DNA from: Pseudomonas sivasensis
Lineage (GTDB): Bacteria; Pseudomonadota; Gammaproteobacteria; Pseudomonadales; Pseudomonadaceae
Direction of reading: 5' to 3'
Length of the DNA stretch: 64,000 bases
NCBI RefSeq assembly: GCF_013778505.1
Contig: NZ_JAAOWU010000004.1
Span: forward strand, 372,001-436,000
Program-made: the position numbers and the translations under genes
The notes under the pieces: generated by a model
Told to the model about the DNA's origin: nothing
Databases searched by the model: none
Seen by the model: only the letters and a program-made list of their open reading frames with translations
Shown here: positions 46,046-54,722 of the stretch, piece by piece
Numbering within the stretch: the stretch's first letter is position 1
Layout: every line of letters starts with the position of its first letter

Positions 46046-47038
46046 ATGGGCGGCTTTATCGACATGCAACACCTGCATGATGAGTTGCTCACCCAACTCA
46101 TCAAGACCCTGACGCCTGCGCAAATGAAACAGCTGGAACCGCACCTGGCGCCGCTGATCCAGAGCGCCGCCCAATCGGTGGCCGAAGACCTGATCGCCTA
46201 TGCCTACCGCGACCCGGCTTCACGCGGTCGCGGCGAGCTGATTCTGGAATCCTATGCCTCGTTCAAGGCGGTGCTGTATTACCGGCTTGCGCATTTGGTG
46301 TGGAATTTCCCCGACCAGACCAACGGCGTGTTCTCGCGCATCGCCCTCAAGCTCAGCAACCAGGGCAAAGTGCTGTCCGGCGCCGAGATACACCCGGCGG
46401 CGCGCATCGGCCGGCGCTTTGTACTGGACCACGGCTACGGCACGGTCATCGGTGAAACCTGCGAGATCGGCAACGACTGCTACATCCTCTGCGGCGTGAC
46501 CCTCGGCGCTCGAGGCATTGCCAACAACCCTGACGGCAAGCGCCATCCACGCCTGGGCAACAACGTCGAAGTCGGCTCCGGTGCCCGGGTGCTGGGGTAT
46601 GTGTTAATTGGCGATAACGTGTTTATCAGCCCGTCCTGCGTGATCACCCAGGACGTGCCCGCCGGGACCAAGGTCAAGGTGGTCAACCAGATCCAACTGC
46701 AGAAAAACGATGAATCGGACCACAGCAGCTACCTTGGCGCCTTCGCCCTGGAGGAGCGCTTGCACGTGGTCGGCGAGGTCAACGCCAGCCACAAGGTGAC
46801 GGTGCTGGACGCCGACTTCCACCCTTTGCCTGGGCTGATGCTGGAGCCGACAGTGAAGGAGCGTCATCACCTCCAATTTCGTCTGCACCGGGTCGAAGCC
46901 GGCAATCAACTGCCGCGCCTGCCGCTGAACCTGAAAATCTGCGGCCCGGAATTTGAAATAACCCTGCTTTCCCCCCCTGGCTTGAGTGCAATGGTGCGCC
47001 ACCTGTTGCAAGCCAGCCCACTGATCGTCGGAGGTTGA
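46046..47038 (+). CDS. Serine O-acetyltransferase with C-terminal extension
   Basis: A 330-residue enzyme (start ATG 46046, MGGFIDMQHLHDELLTQLIK; ATG 46064 is an alternative) that should make O-acetylserine from serine and acetyl-CoA. An N-terminal helical part is followed by left-handed hexapeptide repeats (LSGAEIHPAARIGRRFVLDH, Asp128-His129 catalytic pair; GVTLGARGIANNPDGKRHP; VLIGDNVFISPSCVITQDVP). About 110 residues follow the helix, well beyond a normal CysE tail, and do not match a domain I know. There is no terminal Ile for CysK docking. The protein ends SPLIVGG, but those Gly codons are also the ribosome-binding site of the next gene. Confidence 0.87.
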   Translation: MGGFIDMQHLHDELLTQLIKTLTPAQMKQLEPHLAPLIQSAAQSVAEDLIAYAYRDPASRGRGELILESYASFKAVLYYRLAHLVWNFPDQTNGVFSRIALKLSNQGKVLSGAEIHPAARIGRRFVLDHGYGTVIGETCEIGNDCYILCGVTLGARGIANNPDGKRHPRLGNNVEVGSGARVLGYVLIGDNVFISPSCVITQDVPAGTKVKVVNQIQLQKNDESDHSSYLGAFALEERLHVVGEVNASHKVTVLDADFHPLPGLMLEPTVKERHHLQFRLHRVEAGNQLPRLPLNLKICGPEFEITLLSPPGLSAMVRHLLQASPLIVGG

Positions 47039-47040
47039 AC

Positions 47041-47769
47041 ATGTCCGTGCACTCCATGGAAACCCTGGCGCTGTATGACAGCGCGCCCTACCAGAACGCA
47101 TTCAGCGCCCGGGTGATTGCCGTTAGCGAGCACGGCATTGCCCTGGAGCACACACTGTTCTACCCCACCGGCGGCGGACAGCCGGGCGATACCGGCCACT
47201 TGACCTTACCCGATGGTACGCGGGTCGAAGTGATCGGCACCGTACGCGACCAAGTACTGCGCTCGATCATCTGGCACCAGGTTGAACACTGCCCCGAGCA
47301 ACTGGTTGCCGGAGTACAGGTGGATGCCGGGCTGGATTGGGCACGGCGCTACCAGCACATGAAAATGCACACCTGCCTGCATTTGTTGTGCTCGCTCATC
47401 GATGCACCGGTAACGGGCTGCAGCATCAGTGCCGACAAAGGTCGCCTGGATTTCGACCTGCCGGAAATGACCCTCGACAAAGACAGCATCACCCGCGACC
47501 TCAACGCGCTGATCGAACAGGCTCACCCGGTGAAAACCCTGTCGATGGCTGCCACGGAATACTCCACCCTGTTGCAGATCACCCGCACCCAGGCGGTCGC
47601 CCCCCCGGTGATCCAAGGTTCGGTACGGGTGATTGAAATTGCCGGGATCGACATCCAGCCGTGCGGCGGCACCCACGTGATCAACACTGAGGAAATCGGC
47701 CGGGTGTTCTGCGAAAAGATCGAGAAGAAGAGTAAGCACAATCGCCGGGTGATCCTGCGGTTCGAATGA
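47041..47769 (+). CDS. AlaX-type alanyl-tRNA editing protein
   Basis: A 242-residue stand-alone editing protein related to the editing domain of alanyl-tRNA synthetase, which removes serine or glycine wrongly attached to tRNA-Ala. Zinc ligands are seen in HMKMHTCLHLL (HxxxH) and IQPCGGTHV (CxxxH). The N-terminal part has LFYPTGGGQPGDTGHL. The ATG at 47041 is preceded by GGAGG inside the end of the acetyltransferase gene, so translation is coupled. Its presence in an operon that turns over serine, O-acetylserine and cysteine suggests protection against mischarging with the pathway amino acids (inference). Confidence 0.9.
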   Translation: MSVHSMETLALYDSAPYQNAFSARVIAVSEHGIALEHTLFYPTGGGQPGDTGHLTLPDGTRVEVIGTVRDQVLRSIIWHQVEHCPEQLVAGVQVDAGLDWARRYQHMKMHTCLHLLCSLIDAPVTGCSISADKGRLDFDLPEMTLDKDSITRDLNALIEQAHPVKTLSMAATEYSTLLQITRTQAVAPPVIQGSVRVIEIAGIDIQPCGGTHVINTEEIGRVFCEKIEKKSKHNRRVILRFE

Positions 47770-47779
47770 ACGCAATTCA

Positions 47780-47827
47780 AATGTGGGAGGGGGCAAGTCG
47801 AATCGTCGCGCCGCCCTCCCACATTTT
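47780..47827. repeat. REP hairpin, extended variant
   Basis: A single hairpin with arms ATGTGGGAGGG and CCCTCCCACAT and an interior GGGCAAGTCGAATCGTCGC. It carries the same extra segment as the two REPINs inside the prp operon and lies just after prpD and AlaX, which are convergent. Confidence 0.8.
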
Positions 47828-47844
47828 TAGTTTTGCGTCGCCTG

Positions 47845-49329
47845 CTAGATCACGAACAGGTCCATGAAGCGGTTTACAGCTGTGGCCTCAAGCTTCGCCT
47901 GGTCCTTGCACAACGCAAAGATCTCGGCGCTGCGTTGCGCGGCAAACCGCGTCGCCAGGTTGGCCTTGAACTTGTCTTCCAGCAACGGAATGCCATCCAC
48001 GCGACGGCGACGATGGCCGATGGGATATTCCACCGCGACCTGTTCGGTGCTGGAGCCATCCTTGAAGAACACCTGCACTGCATTGGCGATGGAACGTTTG
48101 TCGGCCTCCAGGTATTCGCGGCTGTAGCGTGGGTCTTCGACAATGACCATCTTGTCGCGCAGCTCATCAATGATGGGGTGGGCTGCATGGAATTCATCTT
48201 CGTACTGCTCGGCCACCAGATTGCCGAACGCCAGAGGCACGGCGGTCATGTATTGCAGGCAGTGGTCGCGATCAGCGGCATTGGCCAACTGACCCACCTT
48301 GGAAATGATGCGGATCGCCGACTCATGGGTAGTGATCACGATGCGCTCGATCTCATGCAGTCGATGTTTGACCTGAGGATGCAAGGTCACCGCCGCTTCG
48401 CAGGCTGTTTGCGCATGGAACTCGGCGGGGAAGCTGATCTTGAACAGCACGTTTTCTATCACATAGGTGCCGTATGCCTGGGAAAGGCTGAACGCGCGCT
48501 TGTCCTCGGGCTTGAGCGCCAGGTCCTTGTTGGTGTGGCTGAACAACACGTCGTAAAAGCCCCACTGCGGCGCGCTCAAGACACCAGGAATGCCCATCTC
48601 GCCACGCAGCGCGATATCCGCCAGGCGCACGCCACGGCTTGATGCATCACCCGCCGCCCAGGATTTTCGCGAGCCGGCATTCGGCGCATGGCGGTAAGTG
48701 CGCAGCGCTTGCCCATCCACAAACGCGTGGGACAAGGCCGCCAGCAGTTGCTCACGGGTGGCGCCCATCAGCTTGGCAGTGACCGCCGTCGAGGCGACTT
48801 TGACCAGCAGCACATGGTCGAGGCCGACACGGTTGAACGAGTTTTCCAGCGCAATAACGCCCTGAATTTCGTGGGCCATGATCATCGCTTCCAACACCGC
48901 ACGCACGGTCAGCGGCGCATCACCATTGGCCACACGTTTTTGCGACAGGTGATCGGCCACGGCCAGAATGCCACCGAGGTTATCCGAAGGGTGGCCCCAT
49001 TCAGCGGCGAGCCAGGTGTCGTTGTAGTCGAGCCAACGCACGATGCAGCCGATGTCCCAGGCGGCCTTGACCGGATCCAGGCGCAACGACGTGCCCGGCA
49101 CCCGCGCACCGAACGGCACCACCGTGCCCTCGACGATCGGCCCCAGGTGCTTGGTGCACTCGGGAAAACGCAGCGCCAGGAGGCCGCAACCGAGGGTGTC
49201 CATCAGGCAGTTGCGGGCAGTGTCGAGGGCGGCTGGGGAGTCGATCCGGTAGGTGAGGACGTAGTCGGCGATGTCCTGCAGAACCTGGTCGTAGTCGGGG
49301 CGGTTGTTCTGGTCGACGTTGGTGCTCAT
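47845..49329 (-). CDS. prpD: 2-methylcitrate dehydratase PrpD
   Basis: PrpD belongs to the MmgE/PrpD family and dehydrates 2-methylcitrate in propionate catabolism. Length 494 residues. Recognisable segments are [59 protein letters not shown] and [20 protein letters not shown]. It is the last gene of the prp operon, separated from prpF by a 220-base gap that holds a REPIN. Confidence 0.95.
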   Translation of the reverse strand: MSTNVDQNNRPDYDQVLQDIADYVLTYRIDSPAALDTARNCLMDTLGCGLLALRFPECTKHLGPIVEGTVVPFGARVPGTSLRLDPVKAAWDIGCIVRWLDYNDTWLAAEWGHPSDNLGGILAVADHLSQKRVANGDAPLTVRAVLEAMIMAHEIQGVIALENSFNRVGLDHVLLVKVASTAVTAKLMGATREQLLAALSHAFVDGQALRTYRHAPNAGSRKSWAAGDASSRGVRLADIALRGEMGIPGVLSAPQWGFYDVLFSHTNKDLALKPEDKRAFSLSQAYGTYVIENVLFKISFPAEFHAQTACEAAVTLHPQVKHRLHEIERIVITTHESAIRIISKVGQLANAADRDHCLQYMTAVPLAFGNLVAEQYEDEFHAAHPIIDELRDKMVIVEDPRYSREYLEADKRSIANAVQVFFKDGSSTEQVAVEYPIGHRRRRVDGIPLLEDKFKANLATRFAAQRSAEIFALCKDQAKLEATAVNRFMDLFVI

Positions 49330-49414
49330 GGCAGATCTCCAAAGTGAGTTAGGGTTGTTGCATCCTCAGGGTCAGGGTTGATCGTTTCGCAGGTCTGAAT
49401 GCCTGCTTATGACT

Positions 49415-49530
49415 GTGGGGGGGCGGTGCGACGATTCGACTTGCCCCCGATGGCGATGGGTCAGTGATGAATGGGTCGACTGACACACCGCTATCAAGGG
49501 CAAGTCGAATCGTCGCACCGCCCCTCCCAC
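49415..49530. repeat. REPIN, extended variant, between prpF and prpD
   Basis: Both arms carry the insert CGGTGCGACGATTCGA between the GTGGGAGGGG-type end and CTTGCCCCCGAT, in opposite orientation around a spacer of about 50 bases. It lies within the prp operon. Confidence 0.88.
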
Positions 49531-49549
49531 AAGGGATTGGTGTTGGACT

Positions 49550-50737
49550 TTAGAAAGAGTCGCCGGGTACGCGGACGAAACCTTCCATCAACACCCGTGC
49601 ACTACGGCTCATGATGGCTTTCTTCACCACCCACTCACCGTTCACCTGGGTGGCTTCAGCCCCCACGCGCAACGTGCCGGACGGATGCCCGAAGCGCACC
49701 GCATTACGTTCAATGCCGCCTGCGGCAAGGTTGACCAATGTCCCGGAAATCGCCGCTGCCGTACCAATCGCCACGGCAGCCGTGCCCATCATGGCGTGGT
49801 GCAGCTTGCCCATGGACAGGGCGCGCACCAGCAAATCCACATCGCCAGCCTTGATCGCCTTGCCGCTGGACGCCACGTAATCCGCAGGCTTGGCCACAAA
49901 CGCGACCTTCGGCGTGTGCTGGCGCTGGGCGGCTTCGTCCAGGTGTTTGATCAGGCCCATGCGCAACGCGCCATAGGCCCGCACGGTCTCGAACATGGCC
50001 AAAGCCTTGGGGTCGCCGTTGATCGCGCCTTGCAGCTCGGTGCCGGTGTAGCCGAGGTCTTCGGCGTTGATGAAAATCGTCGGGATGCCGGCGTTGATCA
50101 GCGTGGCCTTGAAGGTGCCGACACCGGGCACTTCCAGGTCATCGACCAGGTTGCCGGTGGGAAACATCGAGCCGCCGCCCTCTTCTTCTGCCGCCGGGTC
50201 CATGAATTCCAGCTGCACTTCGGCGGCCGGAAAGGTCACGCCGTCCAGTTCGAAGTCGCCGGTTTCCTGCACAGCGCCGTCGGTAATCGGCACGTGGGCG
50301 ATGATGGTCTTGCCGATATTGGCCTGCCACACACGCACCACGGCCACGCCGTTGTGCGGAATGCGAGCCGGGTCGACCAACCCGGCGGTGATGGCGAACG
50401 AACCCACCGCCGCCGACAGGTTGCCGCAGTTGCCGCTCCAGTCGACAAAGGGTTTGTCGATGGAGACTTGGCCAAACAGGTAGTCCACGTCGTGCTCGGC
50501 GCGGGTGCTTTTGGCCAGGATCACGCTTTTACTGGTGCTCGAAGTGGCGCCGCCCATGCCGTCGATTTGTTTGTCATAGGGATCGGGGCTGCCGATCACC
50601 CGCAACAACAAGGCATCGCGGGCAGCGCCCGGTACCTGCGCCGAGGCGGGCAGGTCCTGAAGGCTGAAAAATACACCCTTGCTCGTGCCGCCACGCATAT
50701 AGGTGGCGGGGATCTTGATTTGCGGTACGTGTGCCAT
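49550..50737 (-). CDS. prpF: 2-methylaconitate cis-trans isomerase PrpF
   Basis: PrpF isomerises the trans-2-methylaconitate made by AcnD into the cis form. The ATG at 50737 (MAHVPQIKIPATYMRGGTSK) gives 395 residues. Landmarks are the N-terminal MRGGTSKGVFF, GGATSSTSKSVIL, DWSGNCGNLSAAVGSFAI with the conserved Cys, and FGHPSGTLRVGAE near the C-terminus. It is 10 bases downstream of acnD, so the pair are coupled. Confidence 0.95.
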   Translation of the reverse strand: MAHVPQIKIPATYMRGGTSKGVFFSLQDLPASAQVPGAARDALLLRVIGSPDPYDKQIDGMGGATSSTSKSVILAKSTRAEHDVDYLFGQVSIDKPFVDWSGNCGNLSAAVGSFAITAGLVDPARIPHNGVAVVRVWQANIGKTIIAHVPITDGAVQETGDFELDGVTFPAAEVQLEFMDPAAEEEGGGSMFPTGNLVDDLEVPGVGTFKATLINAGIPTIFINAEDLGYTGTELQGAINGDPKALAMFETVRAYGALRMGLIKHLDEAAQRQHTPKVAFVAKPADYVASSGKAIKAGDVDLLVRALSMGKLHHAMMGTAAVAIGTAAAISGTLVNLAAGGIERNAVRFGHPSGTLRVGAEATQVNGEWVVKKAIMSRSARVLMEGFVRVPGDSF

Positions 50738-50747
50738 GGTTGTCCTC

Positions 50748-53342
50748 TTAAGCGGTCGCCGCCGATTCCAGGAAGTCCTGGGCAAAACGTTGCAACACGC
50801 CGCCCGCCTCGTAGATCGACACTTCTTCGGCGGTGTCAAGGCGGCAGGTCACCGGCACTTCGACACGTTCGCCATTCTTGCGGTTGATCACCAGGGTCAA
50901 CTGCGCACGCGGGGTGCGCTCGCCGACCACGTCATAAGTTTCACTGCCATCGATGTGCAAGGTGTGACGGTCGGTCCCCGGCAAAAACTCCAGCGGCAAC
51001 ACGCCCATGCCCACTAGGTTGGTGCGGTGGATGCGCTCGAAACCTTCGGCGGCAATCGCCTCCACACCAGCCAGGCGCACGCCCTTGGCCGCCCAGTCGC
51101 GGGACGAGCCCTGGCCGTAATCTGCACCGGCGATGATGATCAGCGGCTGCTTGCGTTCCATATAGGTTTCGATGGCTTCCCACATCCGCGTAACCTGGCC
51201 TTCCGGCTCGATGCGCGCCAGGGAACCCTGTTTGACCTTGCCGTTTTCCACCACCATTTCGTTGAACAGTTTCGGGTTGGCGAACGTTGCGCGCTGCGCG
51301 GTCAAATGGTCGCCGCGGTGGGTTGCGTAGGAGTTGAAGTCGACTTCCGGCAGGCCCATTTTCGCGAGGTATTCACCGGCAGCGCTGTCGAGCATGATCG
51401 CGTTGGACGGCGACAGGTGATCGGTGGTGATGTTGTCCGGCAGCACCGCCAGCGGGCGCATGCCCTTCAGCGGACGCGCTCCGGCCAGCGCACCTTCCCA
51501 ATACGGCGGACGGCGGATATACGTGCTCTGCGGACGCCAGTCGTACAGCGGCGCAACTTTGGGGCCGGTGTCTTCGTGGATCGCAAACATCGGGATATAC
51601 ACCGCGCGGAACTGCTCCGGCTTGACCGAGGCCTTGACCACCGCGTCGATTTCTTCGTCGCTCGGCCAGATGTCCTGCAGGCGGATTTCCTTGCCGTCGG
51701 CGTCGAGGCCGAGCACGTCCTTCTCGATGTCGAAACGGATGGTGCCGGCAATCGCATACGCCACCACCAACGGCGGCGACGCGAGGAAGGCTTGCTTGGC
51801 GTAAGGGTGAATTCGCCCGTCGAAGTTGCGATTACCCGACAGTACGGCGGTGGCGTACAGGTCGCGGTCAATGATCTCTTGCTGGATCACCGGGTCGAGC
51901 GCGCCGGACATGCCGTTGCAGGTGGTGCAGGCAAACGCCACCACGCCGAAACCGAGCTTATCCAGTTCGTGACCGAGGCCGGCTTCTTCCAGGTACATGG
52001 CCACGGTTTTCGAACCGGGTGCCAAGGAGGATTTGACCCACGGCTTGCGCTTGAGCCCCAGCTTGTTGGCATTGCGCGCCAACAGCCCGGCGGCGATCAC
52101 GTTGCGCGGGTTGCTGGTGTTGGTGCAACTGGTGATGGCGGCGATGATCACCGCGCCATCAGGCATTTGCCCTGGCACTTCATCCCACTGTCCGGAGATA
52201 CCTTTGGCCGCCAGGTCGCGGGTGGCGACGCGGGCGTGGGGATTGCTCGGGCCGGCCATGTTGCGCACGACGCTGGACAGGTCGAAGGTCAGGCCGCGCT
52301 CGTACTGCGCGCCTTTCAAATCATCCGCCCACAGACCGGTGTGACGCGCATATTGCTCGACCAGTGCGACCTGTTCATCTTCACGACCGGTGAGTTTCAG
52401 GTAGGCGATGGTTTGTTGGTCGATGTAGAACATCGCTGCCGTGGCGCCGTATTCCGGGGCCATGTTGGAGATGGTCGCGCGGTCGCCCAAGGTCAGGTTT
52501 GATGCGCCTTCGCCAAAGAACTCCAGCCATGCGCCGACGACTTTCTGTTGGCGCAGGAACTCGGTCAGCGCCAGCACCATATCGGTGGCGGTGATGCCCG
52601 GCAGCAGCTTGCCCGTCAGCTCGACACCGACGCTTTCCGGCAGGCGCATCCACGAGGCGCGACCGAGCATCACGCTCTCCGCTTCCAGGCCGCCGACGCC
52701 AATGGCGATCACGCCCAGAGCATCCACGTGGGGCGTGTGGCTGTCGGTGCCGACGCAGGTATCCGGAAACGCCACGCCGTCACGCACCTGGATCACCGGG
52801 GACATTTTCTCCAGGTTGATCTGGTGCATGATGCCGTTACCCGGCGGGATCACGTCGACGTTCTTGAAGGCCTTTTTGGTCCACTCGATAAAGTGGAAAC
52901 GGTCTTCGTTGCGACGGTCTTCAATGGCGCGGTTTTTCTCGAACGCATCGGGGTCAAAACCCCCGGCTTCGACGGCCAGGGAGTGGTCAACGATCAATTG
53001 GGTCGGCACCACCGGGTTGACCTGGGCCGGGTCACCGCCTTGCAGGGCGATGGCATCGCGCAGGCCGGCGAGGTCGACCAACGCGGTCTGGCCAAGAATG
53101 TCGTGGCACACCACACGCGCCGGGAACCAGGGGAAGTCGAGATCACGCTTGCGTTCGATCAACTGGCTCAGGGAAGCATTGAGAGTGGCCGGGTCGCAGC
53201 GGCGCACCAGGTTTTCTGCCAGTACGCGGGAGGTGTAGGGCAAGGTGGCGTAGGCGCCAGGGGTGATTGCTTCGACTGCCGCACGGGCGTCGAAGAAATC
53301 CAGGCGGCTGCCGGGGAGCGGTTTGCGAAATTCTGTGTTCAT
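50748..53342 (-). CDS. acnD: 2-methylcitrate dehydratase, Fe/S-dependent (AcnD)
   Basis: AcnD is an aconitase-like [4Fe-4S] enzyme that dehydrates 2-methylcitrate to trans-2-methylaconitate. The ATG at 53342 (MNTEFRKPLPGSRLDFFDAR) gives 864 residues; longer frames run into the upstream REPIN. Cluster cysteines are in AITSCTNTSNP and FACTTCNGMSG. Other aconitase motifs are VCHDILGQTALVDLAGLRDA and GADYGQGSSRDWAAKG. It works together with PrpF as an alternative to PrpD-only systems. Confidence 0.95.
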   Translation of the reverse strand: MNTEFRKPLPGSRLDFFDARAAVEAITPGAYATLPYTSRVLAENLVRRCDPATLNASLSQLIERKRDLDFPWFPARVVCHDILGQTALVDLAGLRDAIALQGGDPAQVNPVVPTQLIVDHSLAVEAGGFDPDAFEKNRAIEDRRNEDRFHFIEWTKKAFKNVDVIPPGNGIMHQINLEKMSPVIQVRDGVAFPDTCVGTDSHTPHVDALGVIAIGVGGLEAESVMLGRASWMRLPESVGVELTGKLLPGITATDMVLALTEFLRQQKVVGAWLEFFGEGASNLTLGDRATISNMAPEYGATAAMFYIDQQTIAYLKLTGREDEQVALVEQYARHTGLWADDLKGAQYERGLTFDLSSVVRNMAGPSNPHARVATRDLAAKGISGQWDEVPGQMPDGAVIIAAITSCTNTSNPRNVIAAGLLARNANKLGLKRKPWVKSSLAPGSKTVAMYLEEAGLGHELDKLGFGVVAFACTTCNGMSGALDPVIQQEIIDRDLYATAVLSGNRNFDGRIHPYAKQAFLASPPLVVAYAIAGTIRFDIEKDVLGLDADGKEIRLQDIWPSDEEIDAVVKASVKPEQFRAVYIPMFAIHEDTGPKVAPLYDWRPQSTYIRRPPYWEGALAGARPLKGMRPLAVLPDNITTDHLSPSNAIMLDSAAGEYLAKMGLPEVDFNSYATHRGDHLTAQRATFANPKLFNEMVVENGKVKQGSLARIEPEGQVTRMWEAIETYMERKQPLIIIAGADYGQGSSRDWAAKGVRLAGVEAIAAEGFERIHRTNLVGMGVLPLEFLPGTDRHTLHIDGSETYDVVGERTPRAQLTLVINRKNGERVEVPVTCRLDTAEEVSIYEAGGVLQRFAQDFLESAATA

Positions 53343-53410
53343 CGTCAGGACTCGGTCACGGTGATTACAAAAGGAAGACCTGGGCCGATCCAGAATTGAA
53401 ATGCGATTCA

Positions 53411-53519
53411 AATGTGGGAGGGGCGGTGCGACGTTTCGACTTGCCCCCGATAGCGGTTTATCAGTTGCCATAGGTGTTGAATGACATACCGCCATCGGGA
53501 GCAAGCCCCCTCCCACACT
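53411..53519. repeat. REPIN, mixed variant, between acnD and prpC
   Basis: The left arm has the extended form (GTGGGAGGGGCGGTGCGACG, then TTTCGACTTGCCCCCGAT) while the right arm is the ordinary GGGAGCAAGCCCCCTCCCAC. It lies inside the prp operon in the 210-base gap between prpC and acnD. Confidence 0.88.
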
Positions 53520-53552
53520 TTGACCTCATTCCAATCCTGGGATCGTCAGTCT

Positions 53553-54680
53553 TCAGCGACGTTCGATTGGCACGAACTTGCGCTGTTCGACGCCGGTGTA
53601 CTCGGCGCTTGGACGGATGATGCGGTTGTTGGCGCGTTGCTCGAATACGTGAGCTGCCCAGCCGGTAAGGCGCGAGCAGACGAAAATCGGCGTGAACAGC
53701 TTGGTCGGAATACCCATGAAGTGATACGCCGAGGCATGGTAGAAGTCGGCATTAGGGAAGAGTTTTTTCTGTTCCCACATGGTCTTGTCGATGGCTTCGG
53801 AGACAGGGAACAGCACGGTGTCGCCCACTTCGTCAGCGAGTTTTTTCGACCAGCCCTTGATCACTTCATTACGCGGGTCGTTGTCTTTGTAGATCGCGTG
53901 GCCGAAGCCCATGATCTTGTCTTTACGCGCCAGCATGCCGAGGGTGCCTTCGACAGCCTCCTCTGCCGAACCGAAACGCTCGATCATTTCCATCGCCGCT
54001 TCGTTGGCGCCGCCATGCAGCGGACCGCGCAGGGAGCCAATGGCGGCAGTGACGCAGGAGTAGAGATCGGACAGGGTCGAGGCACACACGCGAGCGGTGA
54101 AGGTCGACGCGTTGAATTCGTGCTCGGCGTAAAGGATCAGCGAGACGTTCATGACCTTCTCATGCAGCTCGCTCGGTTTCTCGCCGTGCAGCAGGTGCAG
54201 GAAATGACCACCGATACTCGGCTCGTCGGTCACGCAGTCGATGCGCTTACCGTCGTGGCTGAAGCGGTACCAGTAACACATGATTGCCGGGAAGGCGGCG
54301 AGCAAGCGGTCGGTGACATCGCGCTGCACGCTGAAGTCTTTTTCCGGCTCGATGTTGCCCAGGAACGAACAACCGGTGCGCATCACGTCCATCGGATGGG
54401 CGTCGGCGGGGATGCGTTCCAGCACTTCCTTGAGCGCTTGCGGCAGGTCGCGCAGCTTGCTCAGCTTCTGGCTGTACGCAGCCAGTTCGGCTTTGGTCGG
54501 CAATTCGCCGTACAGCAGCAGGTAGGCGACTTCCTCAAACTGCGCATCGGCAGCAAGTTCGCGAACATCGTAGCCGCGGTAGGTCAGGCCGGCACCGGCC
54601 TGGCCCACGGTGGACAGTGCAGTTTGCCCGGCGACCTGGCCACGCAGGCCGGCGCCACTCAGTACTTTTGCTTCAGCCAT
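53553..54680 (-). CDS. prpC: 2-methylcitrate synthase PrpC
   Basis: PrpC condenses propionyl-CoA with oxaloacetate. The 375-residue citrate-synthase-fold protein has the catalytic His in LHGGANEAAMEMIERF and GFGHAIYKDNDPRN, and the Asp region SRLTGWAAHVFEQRANNRII. The N-terminus GLRGQVAGQTALSTVGQAGA, then LTYRGYDVRELA, is typical for methylcitrate synthases. It follows prpB by 42 bases. Confidence 0.95.
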   Translation of the reverse strand: MAEAKVLSGAGLRGQVAGQTALSTVGQAGAGLTYRGYDVRELAADAQFEEVAYLLLYGELPTKAELAAYSQKLSKLRDLPQALKEVLERIPADAHPMDVMRTGCSFLGNIEPEKDFSVQRDVTDRLLAAFPAIMCYWYRFSHDGKRIDCVTDEPSIGGHFLHLLHGEKPSELHEKVMNVSLILYAEHEFNASTFTARVCASTLSDLYSCVTAAIGSLRGPLHGGANEAAMEMIERFGSAEEAVEGTLGMLARKDKIMGFGHAIYKDNDPRNEVIKGWSKKLADEVGDTVLFPVSEAIDKTMWEQKKLFPNADFYHASAYHFMGIPTKLFTPIFVCSRLTGWAAHVFEQRANNRIIRPSAEYTGVEQRKFVPIERR

Positions 54681-54722
54681 GGTTTTTCTCCAATTTTGTC
54701 GTTATTCAGGGAGACGTGTTCG

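Noticed and set aside
47030-47038. Terminal Gly-Gly of the serine acetyltransferase as proof of a ubiquitin-like carrier
   Set aside because: The codons form the GGAGG ribosome-binding site for the next gene, and the extension is not clearly beta-grasp. It is kept only as a weak finding.
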